A stretch of DNA of 42,201 nt, from contig JAICGN010000029.1 of the NCBI GenBank assembly GCA_025923075.1, positions 1 through 42,201 of the forward strand, in the 5' to 3' direction. Positions 1 to 8,658 of this stretch are shown here, one piece after another (within the stretch, counting starts at the first letter, position 1; each line of letters begins with the position of its first letter). Source of the DNA: Chitinophagaceae bacterium. Lineage in GTDB: Bacteria; Bacteroidota; Bacteroidia; Chitinophagales; Chitinophagaceae. Below the pieces are notes generated by a model. It worked only from the letters and a program-made list of their open reading frames with translations, had not been told where the DNA came from and did not search any database. The translations under genes and the position numbers were made by a program.

Positions 1-24
1 GCTTTGTGTGTTTTCAATATTCAT
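1..24 (-). CDS. Possible 5' end of a gene leaving the window
   Basis: An ATG on the minus strand at 24 opens eight codons (MNIENTQS) before the window ends. A well-formed Bacteroidota promoter lies upstream on the same strand (-7 box 114-121, -33 box 142-145), and the facing gene at 330 reads the other way. Both facts support a divergently transcribed gene here. Eight codons cannot identify a product. Confidence 0.35.
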
Positions 25-113
25 AATCTGTATTAATTGGCGAAAACGACGCGGAAGGATAAGGGTTCAATTTTTCTGGTTCGATTTTCCGCTATCATCT
101 TCAGTTTAGGATT

Positions 114-145
114 CAAAGATAAGGTGATGTTTGGTACTATACAAA
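114..145 (-). promoter_or_regulatory. Minus-strand promoter, TTTG-N20-TATCTTTG
   Basis: Read on the minus strand, TTTG (142-145) is followed after 20 bases by TATCTTTG (114-121). This matches the Bacteroidota primary sigma factor consensus of TTTG, about 19 bases, then TAnnTTTG. It points toward the ATG at position 24. Confidence 0.5.
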
Positions 146-156
146 ACATAGTACCA
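132..156. promoter_or_regulatory. Operator-like inverted repeat over the -33 box
   Basis: TGGTACTAT (132-140) and ATAGTACCA (148-156) form a perfect 9-bp inverted repeat with a 7-base spacer. The -33 box of the minus-strand promoter lies across the spacer and right edge, as expected for a repressor site. Because GCTTTTT follows on the plus strand, a plus-strand terminator is the alternative reading. The divergent gene layout makes an operator more likely. Confidence 0.45.
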
Positions 157-329
157 GCTTTTTAAAGGTTGCGGCCGTGTAAATTATACCTATATTCGCA
201 GTTAAGCACTTTGTTTTCATGATTTTACACCTATTTTGCCTAAGGAAAAAAAGATTTTCTTTGTTTGATAATCGGACGTCTATGAGGATGAGTGCACAAG
301 AAATCCTGTTTTTTTGTATAGATAAATTG

Positions 330-1358
330 ATGAAACGTCTGGTTACGGCGAGTATGCTCGTGCTTTTTGTATCGTCATGTTCCGACAAATATCTGTCCTA
401 CAAAGCTCTTTACAACTTTAAGAGCGAAGACAAAACGCCTGATTATTCAAACTTAAATTATTGGGCGGCCCATCCCTTGAAATGGGATCCTTCTGATAGT
501 ATTCCAAAGCCTCTTAGAAAAAATAAAAGAGACTCCCTTGTTGATGTTTTCTTTTTACATCCTACTATTTATACAATGCAATTAAAAGATAGCAATCTGA
601 ATGCTGATATTGATGATCCATATCTGAATGCCAAGACAGATTATTCAAGTATTTTATACCAGGCAAGCGTTTTTAATCAACATGCAAGAATTTATGCACC
701 TCGATTTCGTGAGGCACATATCAGTGCCTACTTCACAAAGGATACTTTACGATCGGCAAATGCATTTGCAATCGCGTATCGGGATATCCAATCAGCATTT
801 GATTATTACCTAAAAAACTATAATAATGGCCGGCCGATCATCATTGCCTCACACAGCCAGGGCACCACGCATGCAATGCAATTATTAAAAGATTTTTTTG
901 AAAACAAACCATTACAAAAGCAACTGGTAGCGGCATATCTTGTAGGCATGAGAATTCCGAAAGAGTTTTTTGCATCATTGGAAATATGTGAAGACCCGGC
1001 GCAAACAGGATGCTTTTGCGGATGGAGAACCTTCAGAAAAGGATTTAAGCCTGCCTATGTCATTGCCGAAAAAGAATTCTCCCTGGTAACCAACCCTGTA
1101 ACCTGGAAAACAGATAATGAATATGCCTCAAGAAAAATAAATAAGGGGAGTGTGTTGTTCAAATTCAATAAGGTTTATAAAAGAACCACTGATGCGCAAA
1201 TTTATGAAGGGGTGATATGGGTCAGGCGTCCCAAATTCCCCTGGAGCTTTTTATACTCAACTAAAAATTACCACGTCGGGGATATAAATTTGTATTATAT
1301 GAATATAAAAGAAAATATTCGTTTACGAATTGCGAATTATGTTGAAAAAAATGAATGA
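330..1358 (+). CDS. DUF3089 family lipoprotein, alpha/beta-hydrolase fold
   Basis: A 342-residue envelope lipoprotein of the DUF3089 family, which has an alpha/beta-hydrolase fold; its substrate is unknown. The ATG at 330 is chosen because a lipoprotein signal follows directly: a hydrophobic stretch ending in VSSC with Cys17 as the lipidation site. The frame is open further upstream, but that extension would bury the signal. The nucleophile elbow SHSQG (residues 174-178, Ser176) follows the hydrophobic strand IIIA, as in serine hydrolases. An upstream NQHARIYAPRFR stretch is typical of the family. The 3' end overlaps the next gene, which suggests co-transcription with the two glycosyltransferase-like genes. 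The catalytic function is inferred from the fold; the family assignment is fairly secure. Confidence 0.8.
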   Translation: MKRLVTASMLVLFVSSCSDKYLSYKALYNFKSEDKTPDYSNLNYWAAHPLKWDPSDSIPKPLRKNKRDSLVDVFFLHPTIYTMQLKDSNLNADIDDPYLNAKTDYSSILYQASVFNQHARIYAPRFREAHISAYFTKDTLRSANAFAIAYRDIQSAFDYYLKNYNNGRPIIIASHSQGTTHAMQLLKDFFENKPLQKQLVAAYLVGMRIPKEFFASLEICEDPAQTGCFCGWRTFRKGFKPAYVIAEKEFSLVTNPVTWKTDNEYASRKINKGSVLFKFNKVYKRTTDAQIYEGVIWVRRPKFPWSFLYSTKNYHVGDINLYYMNIKENIRLRIANYVEKNE

Positions 1359-2994
1359 TGATCTTGCTAAACTGAGTTTTCCAATGCGTTTTATTTCATT
1401 GCTTAATACCAAAACAGCTACTGTCATTTGTATATTGATTGCAGTGTCCTGCCGTATTGTTAATGTTCTTTTTGTTTCCTTCATTGGAAGAGACAAAATA
1501 ATACTGATGCAGCAAAGCAGGAATTTGCTTGAAGGAAAAGGGCTTTCAATTGCGCGGTATTTTATTCAGAATACGGAAACGCCGGTTTACGATTACACCC
1601 CTTTTTGGCCTCCGGGTTATCCCATGCTACTTGCTCCTTTCCTGAAAATTTTTAATTACGATGTATACTGGGCAACTACGTCGCTTGATCTGATTTTCGC
1701 GGTTGCTTTTATTTTTCTTGTGAGAAAAATAGTCATCGAATTAAATTTTCCCGCGGCCGCAGTTAATATAATGACTTTGGTTGCCGGGTGTTTTGATTAT
1801 GCATTTATTTCTAAATCATTGCCAACGGATATCCCGGCTTTTGTTCTTTTTCTCGTTGGATTGCTTATGTTCATACGCATTATTAAAAATGAAAAGTTTC
1901 AGGGGTTGCATTTGTTTTTAGCTTCTATATTTCTTTTTCTCCCATGTACCTTTCGGTATTCCTATCCGCCGCTGAGCATTGGGGTACCACTAGCTGTTAT
2001 TTTCCTGGGATGGCATTTGAAGAGAGGGATGCTTAGAAAAAAAGGATTCATAAGTTTAGTTATTGTTTCAGCATTAGTTATTACATTTTTAGTTTTATTG
2101 AAAAATCTTACAGGTTCAGCCGGATATATTGTGGATACGGGACGAGGATTTTTCCCGGAGAACTTTATACATTGGACACCGTTTGTTACCGAATCATTTA
2201 TCAATAGAATTTTTAGCACAAGCCAGTTAATAAACAAAACCGGTATTTCTGTTAGGCAAAGTCTTAGGATATTGGAACTGTTGAGTGCGGGCCTTTCTAT
2301 CGGTCTTATAATAGTTTTTTTCCTGCTTTTTTTTAAAAAAAATTTTTTTAAGCAAGGCAGTTATTTTTCCAATTTTTTATTAATAGGGTTTATAATTTCT
2401 GCAGCGACTTGCGCCTCACTTATCTATCTCACAATTACCTATAAACCCCAACCAAGTTGGGGGAATTATTTGGGGGAGCCAAGATATTTTATGTTTATTA
2501 ACCTGTTTCTCCAAATTGCATTTATTGGATGGGTGTTTCTTTATCCTTCATGGAAGAAAAGTCCTTTTCAAAAAGCTGTCGTTTTGATTTTTTCGCTGAT
2601 CTTGTTTATAGAAATTACTCACAATATTTATTTCCATACAAAAGTGGTAGTAAGTCCGGGGAAATATGTAGCCCCTGACGAAGAGCCTGATTATGTTTAC
2701 TTTATTTCGGTTACGGATTCAATTTCACGAAGTAATCCTGACGCTGATATTCTTGTAGTTTCCGACAACGATGAATTTTTTCCTCTGATGACCAACTACC
2801 TTGGTCATAAGGGAATTTATGATGGCGATAATATGTTGAAAACAGGGCCCGCCGTAAATCGAAGAACTATTTTAATTCTTGCGCTCTATGATATGGAGAT
2901 GGCAAAATATCAATCATTCCTTACTGAACGGAAAGCACAGTTTTTAAACCGGGTAGGGTTTGTTAATTTTTATAAAGTGGAGCTTTTGCCTTGA
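1339..2994 (+). CDS. GT39-like polytopic membrane glycosyltransferase, copy 1
   Basis: A polytopic inner-membrane protein of about 550 residues with roughly ten or more hydrophobic segments, resembling the GT-C/GT39 (PMT/ArnT-like) glycosyltransferases that use polyprenyl-phosphate sugars. The first external loop carries GRDK followed by the LLEGKGL and PPGYPMLLAPFLKIF motifs, the usual arrangement in bacterial members. A soluble C-terminal region follows the last membrane segment. It is a clear paralogue of the next gene, about half identical by eye. The start is uncertain: ATGs at 1339, 1351 and 1384 are in frame, and alignment with the paralogue favours 1384. With the 1339 start it overlaps the lipoprotein gene by 20 bases. 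Acceptor and sugar are unknown. Confidence 0.72.
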   Translation: MLKKMNDDLAKLSFPMRFISLLNTKTATVICILIAVSCRIVNVLFVSFIGRDKIILMQQSRNLLEGKGLSIARYFIQNTETPVYDYTPFWPPGYPMLLAPFLKIFNYDVYWATTSLDLIFAVAFIFLVRKIVIELNFPAAAVNIMTLVAGCFDYAFISKSLPTDIPAFVLFLVGLLMFIRIIKNEKFQGLHLFLASIFLFLPCTFRYSYPPLSIGVPLAVIFLGWHLKRGMLRKKGFISLVIVSALVITFLVLLKNLTGSAGYIVDTGRGFFPENFIHWTPFVTESFINRIFSTSQLINKTGISVRQSLRILELLSAGLSIGLIIVFFLLFFKKNFFKQGSYFSNFLLIGFIISAATCASLIYLTITYKPQPSWGNYLGEPRYFMFINLFLQIAFIGWVFLYPSWKKSPFQKAVVLIFSLILFIEITHNIYFHTKVVVSPGKYVAPDEEPDYVYFISVTDSISRSNPDADILVVSDNDEFFPLMTNYLGHKGIYDGDNMLKTGPAVNRRTILILALYDMEMAKYQSFLTERKAQFLNRVGFVNFYKVELLP

Positions 2995-3042
2995 TTATTT
3001 TTAGCAGGGAGTTTAAGTAGGGTAATTTACTTTTGAGCATTC

Positions 3043-4665
3043 ATGAATAAAATCTTTGCATTTTTTTCGTCACGATTAGCATCAATAGCTTGTCTTGTCA
3101 TTGCAATTGTTTCAAGAATTGTAAATGTGTGCTTTCTCTCCTACGCGGGAAGAGATAAAATGTTTTTAGTAATGCAAAGCAAAAGTTTGCTCGACGGAAA
3201 AGGGTTAGGTATTCCAGAATATTTTACGACCAATCCGGATATTCCTGTTTATGATTATACCCCAATGTGGCCGCCCGGTTATCCTGTTTTACTGGCACCA
3301 TTCTTAAAAATTTTTAATTATGATATTTACTGGGCCACGACGATGCTGGATATAATCGCATGTATTGGCTTGATTTTTATCATAAGGAAGATTTTCATGC
3401 AACTTGGATTTTCAATAATAGCCGTTAACCTGATGACCCTTGTTGCCGGTTGTTTTGAATATTCGTTTATCAATGACTCAAAGCCGACCGATAATGTTCC
3501 AATTGTAATTTTTCTTTTAGGCATAAGTCTTATTATCAAAGTAGTTTCGTCAGATCGTTTTTCGTTTGCTGCAGTTCTTATTACTGCATTCGTTTTGTTT
3601 CTTCCTAGCCTGTTTCGCTATAGTTACCCACCGCTTTCAATTGCTGTTACATTTTCAGTTCTACTGACAGGTTTTTTAAAGAAGGAGAATTTGCTGAAGA
3701 AAAAGGGTGCATGGTTATTTGCAAGTAATGTGCTGCTGACTGCCCTTTTCTTTTTGGCAATGAAATCAGTTACGGGTTATGCCGGTTATGCGGTGCCTAC
3801 TGCAAGAGGCTATTTTCCGGAAAATCTTGCGCATTGGTATCCCGTCGTTCCTTCATCTTTCATGAATTTTATTTTTTTAACGAGCCAGGCATTACATGTA
3901 GCTGGTTTATCTGTAGAAACAGTAATGAAAATACTCGAAGTGATAAATGTCGTTGCCGTTTTCTCTTTGACAATTGTTTTTTTGCTTCTTTTTTTCAGTA
4001 GAAAGTTTTTAGCAGTCCTCACCCCTTTTAAATGGTTTCTAATTACAGGCTTTTTTGCATCAGCGGCGACATTTGTTTCGCTGGGATATCTTTCATTTAC
4101 GTATGAAGCACAAACATGGGTGCCGTCATGGAGCTATGTGGGTGATCACAGATATTATGCATTTCCTGTGGTGTTTATCCAGATGACTTTTTTGGGCTGG
4201 ATCTTTTCAGATAGAAATTTTTTTAAAAACGTTTTTTTAAAAGTAATTGCAATTCTTTGTGGGGTAGTTCTTTTTATTGAAGTGGCACACAATATTTATT
4301 TTAATACAAAAGTGGCTTTCAATTTTAAGAAATATAAATCAGAAGTTTATCGTGAACAGGATTATGTTTATTTTGTCAAATTGATAGGCGAGCTGGAAAA
4401 AAAATATCCTGGTTATGAGATTTGGGCAGCAGCTCCCGGCGATGGTTTTTACCCTTATACTGCTGTCTATTATGGACATACTGGCATAGCAGATGCTGAG
4501 AAGTTTAAGAACAATACTGTCAGCGTGAAAAGAAAAACTATTCTTGCCATTATGTTATATGATGATGAGGTACCGTTATACAATAAGTTTCTATCACGCT
4601 CAAAAATTTTGTTGACGAATAAAATACACTATTCGTATTATTATGTCATTGAGTTATTGCCCTGA
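3043..4665 (+). CDS. GT39-like polytopic membrane glycosyltransferase, copy 2
   Basis: A 540-residue polytopic membrane protein and tandem paralogue of the preceding gene. The two share the first membrane helix ending in SRIVNVCF, the GRDK loop, LLDGKGLGIPEYF, the PPGYP motif with LLAPFLKIFNYDIYWATT, and the RYSYPPLSIAV segment. The end, containing YYYVIELLP, matches the NFYKVELLP end of copy 1. Like GT-C enzymes it probably transfers a lipid-linked sugar on the outer face of the inner membrane (inference). A 48-base gap separates it from copy 1. Its stop overlaps the convergent exbD stop by 12 bases. The substrate cannot be told from sequence. Confidence 0.72.
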   Translation: MNKIFAFFSSRLASIACLVIAIVSRIVNVCFLSYAGRDKMFLVMQSKSLLDGKGLGIPEYFTTNPDIPVYDYTPMWPPGYPVLLAPFLKIFNYDIYWATTMLDIIACIGLIFIIRKIFMQLGFSIIAVNLMTLVAGCFEYSFINDSKPTDNVPIVIFLLGISLIIKVVSSDRFSFAAVLITAFVLFLPSLFRYSYPPLSIAVTFSVLLTGFLKKENLLKKKGAWLFASNVLLTALFFLAMKSVTGYAGYAVPTARGYFPENLAHWYPVVPSSFMNFIFLTSQALHVAGLSVETVMKILEVINVVAVFSLTIVFLLLFFSRKFLAVLTPFKWFLITGFFASAATFVSLGYLSFTYEAQTWVPSWSYVGDHRYYAFPVVFIQMTFLGWIFSDRNFFKNVFLKVIAILCGVVLFIEVAHNIYFNTKVAFNFKKYKSEVYREQDYVYFVKLIGELEKKYPGYEIWAAAPGDGFYPYTAVYYGHTGIADAEKFKNNTVSVKRKTILAIMLYDDEVPLYNKFLSRSKILLTNKIHYSYYYVIELLP

Positions 4666-5127
4666 TCTGTTCTGCAGAAAACTTAATTCGTTTGCCCCAG
4701 GCTCTAAAATTGCATATTTCTTGACGTCATTGATCACAGCTTCGTCCAGCGCGTCCACTACGTTTTTATAGCTGGATTTAGAGCCTGGCTTTATTAAAAG
4801 CATTACGCCGCGCCGCCCATCCGCAAATCTTCTGCTGGCATCAATCTCTCGTTGTTTCTGTCGTATTATTTTTCCCAGCCCAAAGGCTGTCGAATAGCCG
4901 GTCTCAAAAATGTTGTTTGCTTTTTTCGCTTCAGTAAAATCACCATGATAATAATAGATCTTATTATCATCAGCCAGCAACAACGTCAATGCAAGACTTT
5001 GAGGCAGTGGGTTTTTGATCATACCGTCTTTCGGCATGTATAGATCTGTAACCGTAGGACTGGAGATCGTTGTCGTAAAAACAAAAAAAGTGATCAGCAG
5101 AAAACCAAGATCTACCATTGGCGTCAT
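4654..5127 (-). CDS. exbD: ExbD/TolR biopolymer transport protein, 5' end probably frameshifted
   Basis: ExbD works with ExbB and TonB (or as TolR with TolQ) to couple proton-motive force to outer-membrane processes. The single transmembrane helix MVDLGFLLITFFVFTTTI contains the conserved membrane Asp; a periplasmic domain of about 130 residues follows. The ATG at 5127 leaves no cytoplasmic tail before the helix, which is abnormal. In the same frame the codons upstream read AKKQPLTID, a normal ExbD lead-in, but without any start codon. The missing start is in the -1-shifted frame at 5207 (MAPMENDRIGKKENLF). Adding one base to the five-A run at 5160-5164 (T run in the coding strand) would join the two into a normal ExbD of about 184 residues. 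No exbB or tonB is adjacent. It is either a pseudogene, a homopolymer sequencing error, or translated from 5127. Confidence 0.75.
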   Translation of the reverse strand: MTPMVDLGFLLITFFVFTTTISSPTVTDLYMPKDGMIKNPLPQSLALTLLLADDNKIYYYHGDFTEAKKANNIFETGYSTAFGLGKIIRQKQREIDASRRFADGRRGVMLLIKPGSKSSYKNVVDALDEAVINDVKKYAILEPGANELSFLQNRSGQ

Positions 5128-5207
5128 GTCAATTGTAAGTGGCTGTTTCTTAGCGCGACAAAAAGATTTTCCTTCTTTCCAATCCGGTCATTTTCCATTG
5201 GTGCCAT
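5128..5207 (-). other. Out-of-frame N-terminus of exbD
   Basis: Starting at the ATG at 5207 this stretch encodes MAPMENDRIGKKENLF and then leaves the exbD frame. It is lysine-rich and polar, like normal ExbD cytoplasmic tails. A single-base slip in the homopolymer at 5160-5164 restores continuity with AKKQPLTID and the membrane helix. Confidence 0.5.
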
Positions 5208-5334
5208 AGGCGGCGTTTACTCTTAGATGCTGTAAATCAATGTCTCCATAATATCAATCACGATGTATGCTGATCCAGGTCATTCCGATGGCTTGGTTAT
5301 TGTTCTACATTTATTTGCACTAATTATTATGATC

Positions 5335-6162
5335 ATGAAAACGATAATTGTTCCAACCGATTTTTCGCCAACGGCTACAAACGCAATGAATTTTGCGGTT
5401 GATATGGCGGCGAATATTAATGCCAGTTTAATGCTGTTGCATGTTTACCAGGTGCCGGTTTCAATGTCGGATGTCCCTGTTGTGATGGTATCAGCAGAAG
5501 AATTAAGAAAAAGCAGTGAAACGAAACTGCAGGAAATAAAATATGAATTAAGGCATACGACGGGAGGAAAAATTAAGATTTATACGGAGGCAAAAATGGG
5601 AGATGTAGCTGACGAGCTCGAAGATGTTTGCAAACACATGCAACCATTTGCAGTGATTATGGGAACAAAAGGAGCAAGCGGTGTTGAGAGAATTTTATTT
5701 GGAAGTACTACGTTGACTGCGATTCGTCACCTTACCTGTCCGGTTATCGTTGTGCCTCCCGGAAAGACATATGGCAATGGAATAAAAAAGATCGGATTTG
5801 CATGTGATTTTCGGAAAGTTGTTGAAAACACTCCGGTACAGTTTATTAAAACCATGGTTAAAGAATTTGGCGCGGAACTGCACGTGTTAAATGTAGATCA
5901 TGAAAGTAAGCATTTCAGACCCGATACACCGGAAGAGTCAATGCTCCTTCACACCTTGCTTGAGGATCTAAATCCCAGCTATCATTTTATTGATAATCCT
6001 GACATTGAAGATGGAATTAATGGTTTTGTGGAAGCCAATAATATTGATCTGCTGATTACAATACCCAAAAAACATAAATTGCTCGATAGCTTATTCAAGA
6101 AAAGTAGCACGAGGCAGCTGGTCACACAATCTCATGTTCCAGTAATGTGTGTACACGAATAA
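5335..6162 (+). CDS. Universal stress protein, tandem UspA domains
   Basis: A cytoplasmic protein of 275 residues made of two consecutive Usp domains. Start chosen at ATG 5335 because MKTIIVPTDFSPTA is the canonical Usp opening (beta-strand 1 plus the Asp that contacts nucleotide). The frame extends back to 5263, but that extension is not Usp-like. The N-terminal domain keeps the ATP-binding signature G-x2-G-x9-G-S (GTKG to GS, around residues 109-123) followed by CPVIVVPPG. The C-terminal domain ends in STRQLVTQSHVPVMCVHE and lacks the full signature, so only the first domain is predicted to bind nucleotide. It is transcribed alone and followed by a strong hairpin. Confidence 0.85.
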   Translation: MKTIIVPTDFSPTATNAMNFAVDMAANINASLMLLHVYQVPVSMSDVPVVMVSAEELRKSSETKLQEIKYELRHTTGGKIKIYTEAKMGDVADELEDVCKHMQPFAVIMGTKGASGVERILFGSTTLTAIRHLTCPVIVVPPGKTYGNGIKKIGFACDFRKVVENTPVQFIKTMVKEFGAELHVLNVDHESKHFRPDTPEESMLLHTLLEDLNPSYHFIDNPDIEDGINGFVEANNIDLLITIPKKHKLLDSLFKKSSTRQLVTQSHVPVMCVHE

Positions 6163-6186
6163 ATGTGAAGGTTGGCGAAGAATACA

Positions 6187-6217
6187 AAAGCCATTCCGTG
6201 AAAATCGGAATGGCTTT
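6187..6217. terminator. Bidirectional hairpin terminator
   Basis: AAAGCCATTCCG (6187-6198) pairs perfectly with CGGAATGGCTTT (6206-6217) around a 7-base loop. The flanking A and T runs let it end transcripts from both the usp gene and the convergent lipoprotein gene. Confidence 0.85.
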
Positions 6218-6231
6218 CTTAAAAAAATGTT

Positions 6232-6891
6232 TTACCGGATCGTGTAATTTAAAAGGCGTGTCGTATCAGTAGATGATACACCAAAAAAGCTAAAGCCAAA
6301 ATAGGCTTCGATCAAACCTACCCCTTTTGCATAATAATATTTCCCCCCGCCAACGCTTACTATGGGGCCGCCAAGCGGGTCGTCAACCGAAAAATCATAA
6401 GTAAGTTCTATAACAGAATTATATGTTTTTCCAACCACGGTGTGCTGAATATCTCTTTTTGAAACCGTGTATTTATGGTAGTTACTGAAACCACTAACGG
6501 AAATCGTATTCGTCCAATTGGAGCCAATGGCTTCATCCTTCAGGTAGATAAGTTCCACTACCTGGCCGGCTGGATCAAAATCTCCATAGGTGCGGTAAAC
6601 ACCATTGACTTTGCTTATGTAGCCTCTTTCTGTTCCGGCGCTGGTAGTCTTATCAAACTTATAATAGCGCAGGTTATTTATCATGGTATCTGTACCAAGT
6701 GCGACCGTATGTGATGAGCCCATGGTTGTCGATAAATAATCCCATTCTGAATTTGCAGACACTGGTTGATAGTCTGATGCGGGGTTATTACCGCCACCGC
6801 CACCGCCGCCACTGCCAATGATGTCGTCAACTTCTTTCTGACAAGAAGCCAACACGACTACTGCCAAAACAAAAAATAAACTTCTGCTCAT
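6232..6891 (-). CDS. Hypothetical lipoprotein with a glycine run
   Basis: A secreted lipoprotein of 219 residues and unknown function. Residues 1-17 form a lipoprotein signal ending LASC (Cys17). A polar linker follows with seven consecutive glycines (residues 28-34), a common flexible tether after lipidation in Bacteroidota. The remainder is rich in Tyr, Ser, Thr and Gly, with alternating patterns suggesting beta structure. There are no Cys residues after the lipobox and no catalytic motif that I recognise. It sits 10 bases downstream of asnS on the same strand and may be co-transcribed with it. I do not recognise a named family. Confidence 0.75.
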   Translation of the reverse strand: MSRSLFFVLAVVVLASCQKEVDDIIGSGGGGGGGNNPASDYQPVSANSEWDYLSTTMGSSHTVALGTDTMINNLRYYKFDKTTSAGTERGYISKVNGVYRTYGDFDPAGQVVELIYLKDEAIGSNWTNTISVSGFSNYHKYTVSKRDIQHTVVGKTYNSVIELTYDFSVDDPLGGPIVSVGGGKYYYAKGVGLIEAYFGFSFFGVSSTDTTRLLNYTIR

Positions 6892-6901
6892 AAGATTTTA
6901 A

Positions 6902-8341
6902 TTAAAACTCTGCATTTCCCGGTGTTCTTGGAAACGCTATCACGTCACGAATATTGCTCATGCCGGTTACAAACTGAACCATTCGTTCAAAGCCAAGACC
7001 AAAGCCAGCATGTGGTACTGTGCCGTATCTTCTGGTGTCCAAGTACCACCACATTTCTTCAATTGGAATATGCATCTCTTTCATTCGTTGTTCCAACTTT
7101 GCCTGTCTTTCTTCTCTTTGCGATCCGCCAACTATTTCACCAATGCCCGGGGCAAGTATGTCCATTGCTGCCACGGTTTTTCCGTCATCATTCTGCCGCA
7201 TATAAAATGCTTTTATCTCTTTCGGATAGTTGGAGAGTATAACAGGTTTTTTAAAATGTTTTTCTACCAGGTACCTTTCATGCTCGCTTTGCAGGTCCAT
7301 GCCCCACCCGGTAATGGGAAACTGGAATTTCTTTTTCTTGTTGTGATTGCTCTCTCGTAATATTTCAATCGCGTCGGTATAAGTGATCCGTTCAAAATTA
7401 TTATTTAGAACGAATTCGAGTTTTTCGATCAAACCAATTTCACTTCTTTTGTCCTGGGGCATTTGTTTTTCTTCATCTGTCAGACGTTGGGCAAGAAAAT
7501 CTAAATCCTCAAGATTGTTTTCCATCACATGCCTGATAATGTATTTAATGAATTCTTCAGCAAGGTTCATGTTATCTTCCAGATCATAGAAAGCCATCTC
7601 CGGTTCGATCATCCAGAATTCAGCAAGGTGTCTTGGAGTGTTACTGTTCTCTGCACGGAAAGTTGGACCAAAAGTATAAATCTCCCCGAATGCTGTTGCG
7701 GCTAACTCACCCTCAAGTTGTCCGCTAACGGTGAGATTGGTTGGTTTTCCAAAAAAATCTTTTTGAAAGTTGATGGTTCCATCGTCATTTTTTGGCGGCT
7801 TGTCGATCGGCAATGTAGTTACCCGAAACATTTCACCGGCACCTTCTGCATCACTGCCCGTAATGATCGGGGTATGTAAGTACAAAAAGCCTTTATCATT
7901 AAAAAATTTATGAACAGCAAATGCCAATGCATGACGGATACGAAATACCGAGCCAAATGTATTGGTGCGAAAACGCAAATGTGCAATCTCTCTTAAAAAC
8001 TCCAATGAATGTTTCTTTGGTTGTAAGGGGTATTTTTCTGCATCACAATCACCGAGGATATCAATTGAAGTTGCATTCAAATCCACCTTTTGTCCCTTGC
8101 CTAATGAAGGAACAACATTGCCCGTTATTTTCAATGAAGAAGAAGTAGTAATTCGTTTCAGCGAGTCGTCTTCTAATTTTCCCAAAGCAACTACTACCTG
8201 CAGGTTATTATTCGTGCTACCATCATTCAACGCTATAAACTGGTTGTTTCTAAATGTGCGAACCCATCCCATTACCGTTACTTCCTGACCCTTTGGCTCC
8301 TGGGTCAGCAGGTCTTTAATTCTCGTTCTTTTGTTAAACAT
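6902..8341 (-). CDS. asnS: Asparagine--tRNA ligase
   Basis: Class IIb aminoacyl-tRNA synthetase of 479 residues that charges tRNA-Asn with asparagine in the cytoplasm. The N-terminal OB-fold anticodon-binding domain is visible ([20 protein letters not shown], roughly residues 23-42). Class II motif 2 appears as [21 protein letters not shown] (around 226-246), and motif 3 as [12 protein letters not shown] (near 450) with its ATP-contacting Arg. The Asn-specific ending [10 protein letters not shown] is present. The length is normal for bacterial AsnRS. A -7 promoter box lies about 20 bases upstream of the start codon. Confidence 0.97.
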   Translation of the reverse strand: MFNKRTRIKDLLTQEPKGQEVTVMGWVRTFRNNQFIALNDGSTNNNLQVVVALGKLEDDSLKRITTSSSLKITGNVVPSLGKGQKVDLNATSIDILGDCDAEKYPLQPKKHSLEFLREIAHLRFRTNTFGSVFRIRHALAFAVHKFFNDKGFLYLHTPIITGSDAEGAGEMFRVTTLPIDKPPKNDDGTINFQKDFFGKPTNLTVSGQLEGELAATAFGEIYTFGPTFRAENSNTPRHLAEFWMIEPEMAFYDLEDNMNLAEEFIKYIIRHVMENNLEDLDFLAQRLTDEEKQMPQDKRSEIGLIEKLEFVLNNNFERITYTDAIEILRESNHNKKKKFQFPITGWGMDLQSEHERYLVEKHFKKPVILSNYPKEIKAFYMRQNDDGKTVAAMDILAPGIGEIVGGSQREERQAKLEQRMKEMHIPIEEMWWYLDTRRYGTVPHAGFGLGFERMVQFVTGMSNIRDVIAFPRTPGNAEF

Positions 8342-8360
8342 CTCAATTTTTTAAGAGGGG

Positions 8361-8368
8361 CAAAGATA
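8361..8368 (-). promoter_or_regulatory. asnS -7 promoter box
   Basis: On the minus strand this reads TATCTTTG, an exact TAnnTTTG -7 box, 19 bases before the asnS ATG at 8341. The matching -33 region is weak (GGTT/TTCT rather than TTTG). The predicted 5' leader is only about a dozen bases. Confidence 0.45.
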
Positions 8369-8451
8369 AGCTTCATCAGGGAACAGAACCCGGAACGGAG
8401 CGTCGCAAGGGACGTCAAATCAGGGCACTAAAGGCGGTCCTATAATCAAAA

Positions 8452-8482
8452 TTTGCGTTTTTGAGATTTTGCACTAATATTG
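8452..8482 (+). promoter_or_regulatory. rho promoter, TTTG-N19-TAATATTG
   Basis: TTTG (8452-8455), exactly 19 bases, then TAATATTG (8475-8482), one mismatch from TAnnTTTG. This is the best two-box match I see for rho. It implies a leader of roughly 170 bases before the start codon at 8659. The gap between asnS and rho (8342-8658) otherwise holds only the asnS -7 box and this leader. Confidence 0.5.
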
Positions 8483-8658
8483 TAGCGGAAAAACCGTTAA
8501 GTAAAGTAAGTCCTCAAGATTCAGTCCATCGTTGCTTCGGTTCCTTTCAATATAAATTTCAAAAATTAATAGCTAATCAATTTTACCGGAAGGATGATTC
8601 CGGCCAATCAAGTAAGTTCAGTGATTCAAGATTATGTGATTAACCTCAAGTTTTTTGT

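Noticed and set aside
132-163. Terminator reading of the first inverted repeat
   Set aside because: It is followed by GCTTTTT on the plus strand, but it lies in a divergent gap and overlaps a good minus-strand promoter, so an operator is preferred.
5263-5334. Upstream extension of the universal stress protein
   Set aside because: The open frame adds a non-Usp hydrophobic stretch. The Usp fold begins at MKTIIVPTDF, so ATG 5335 is used.
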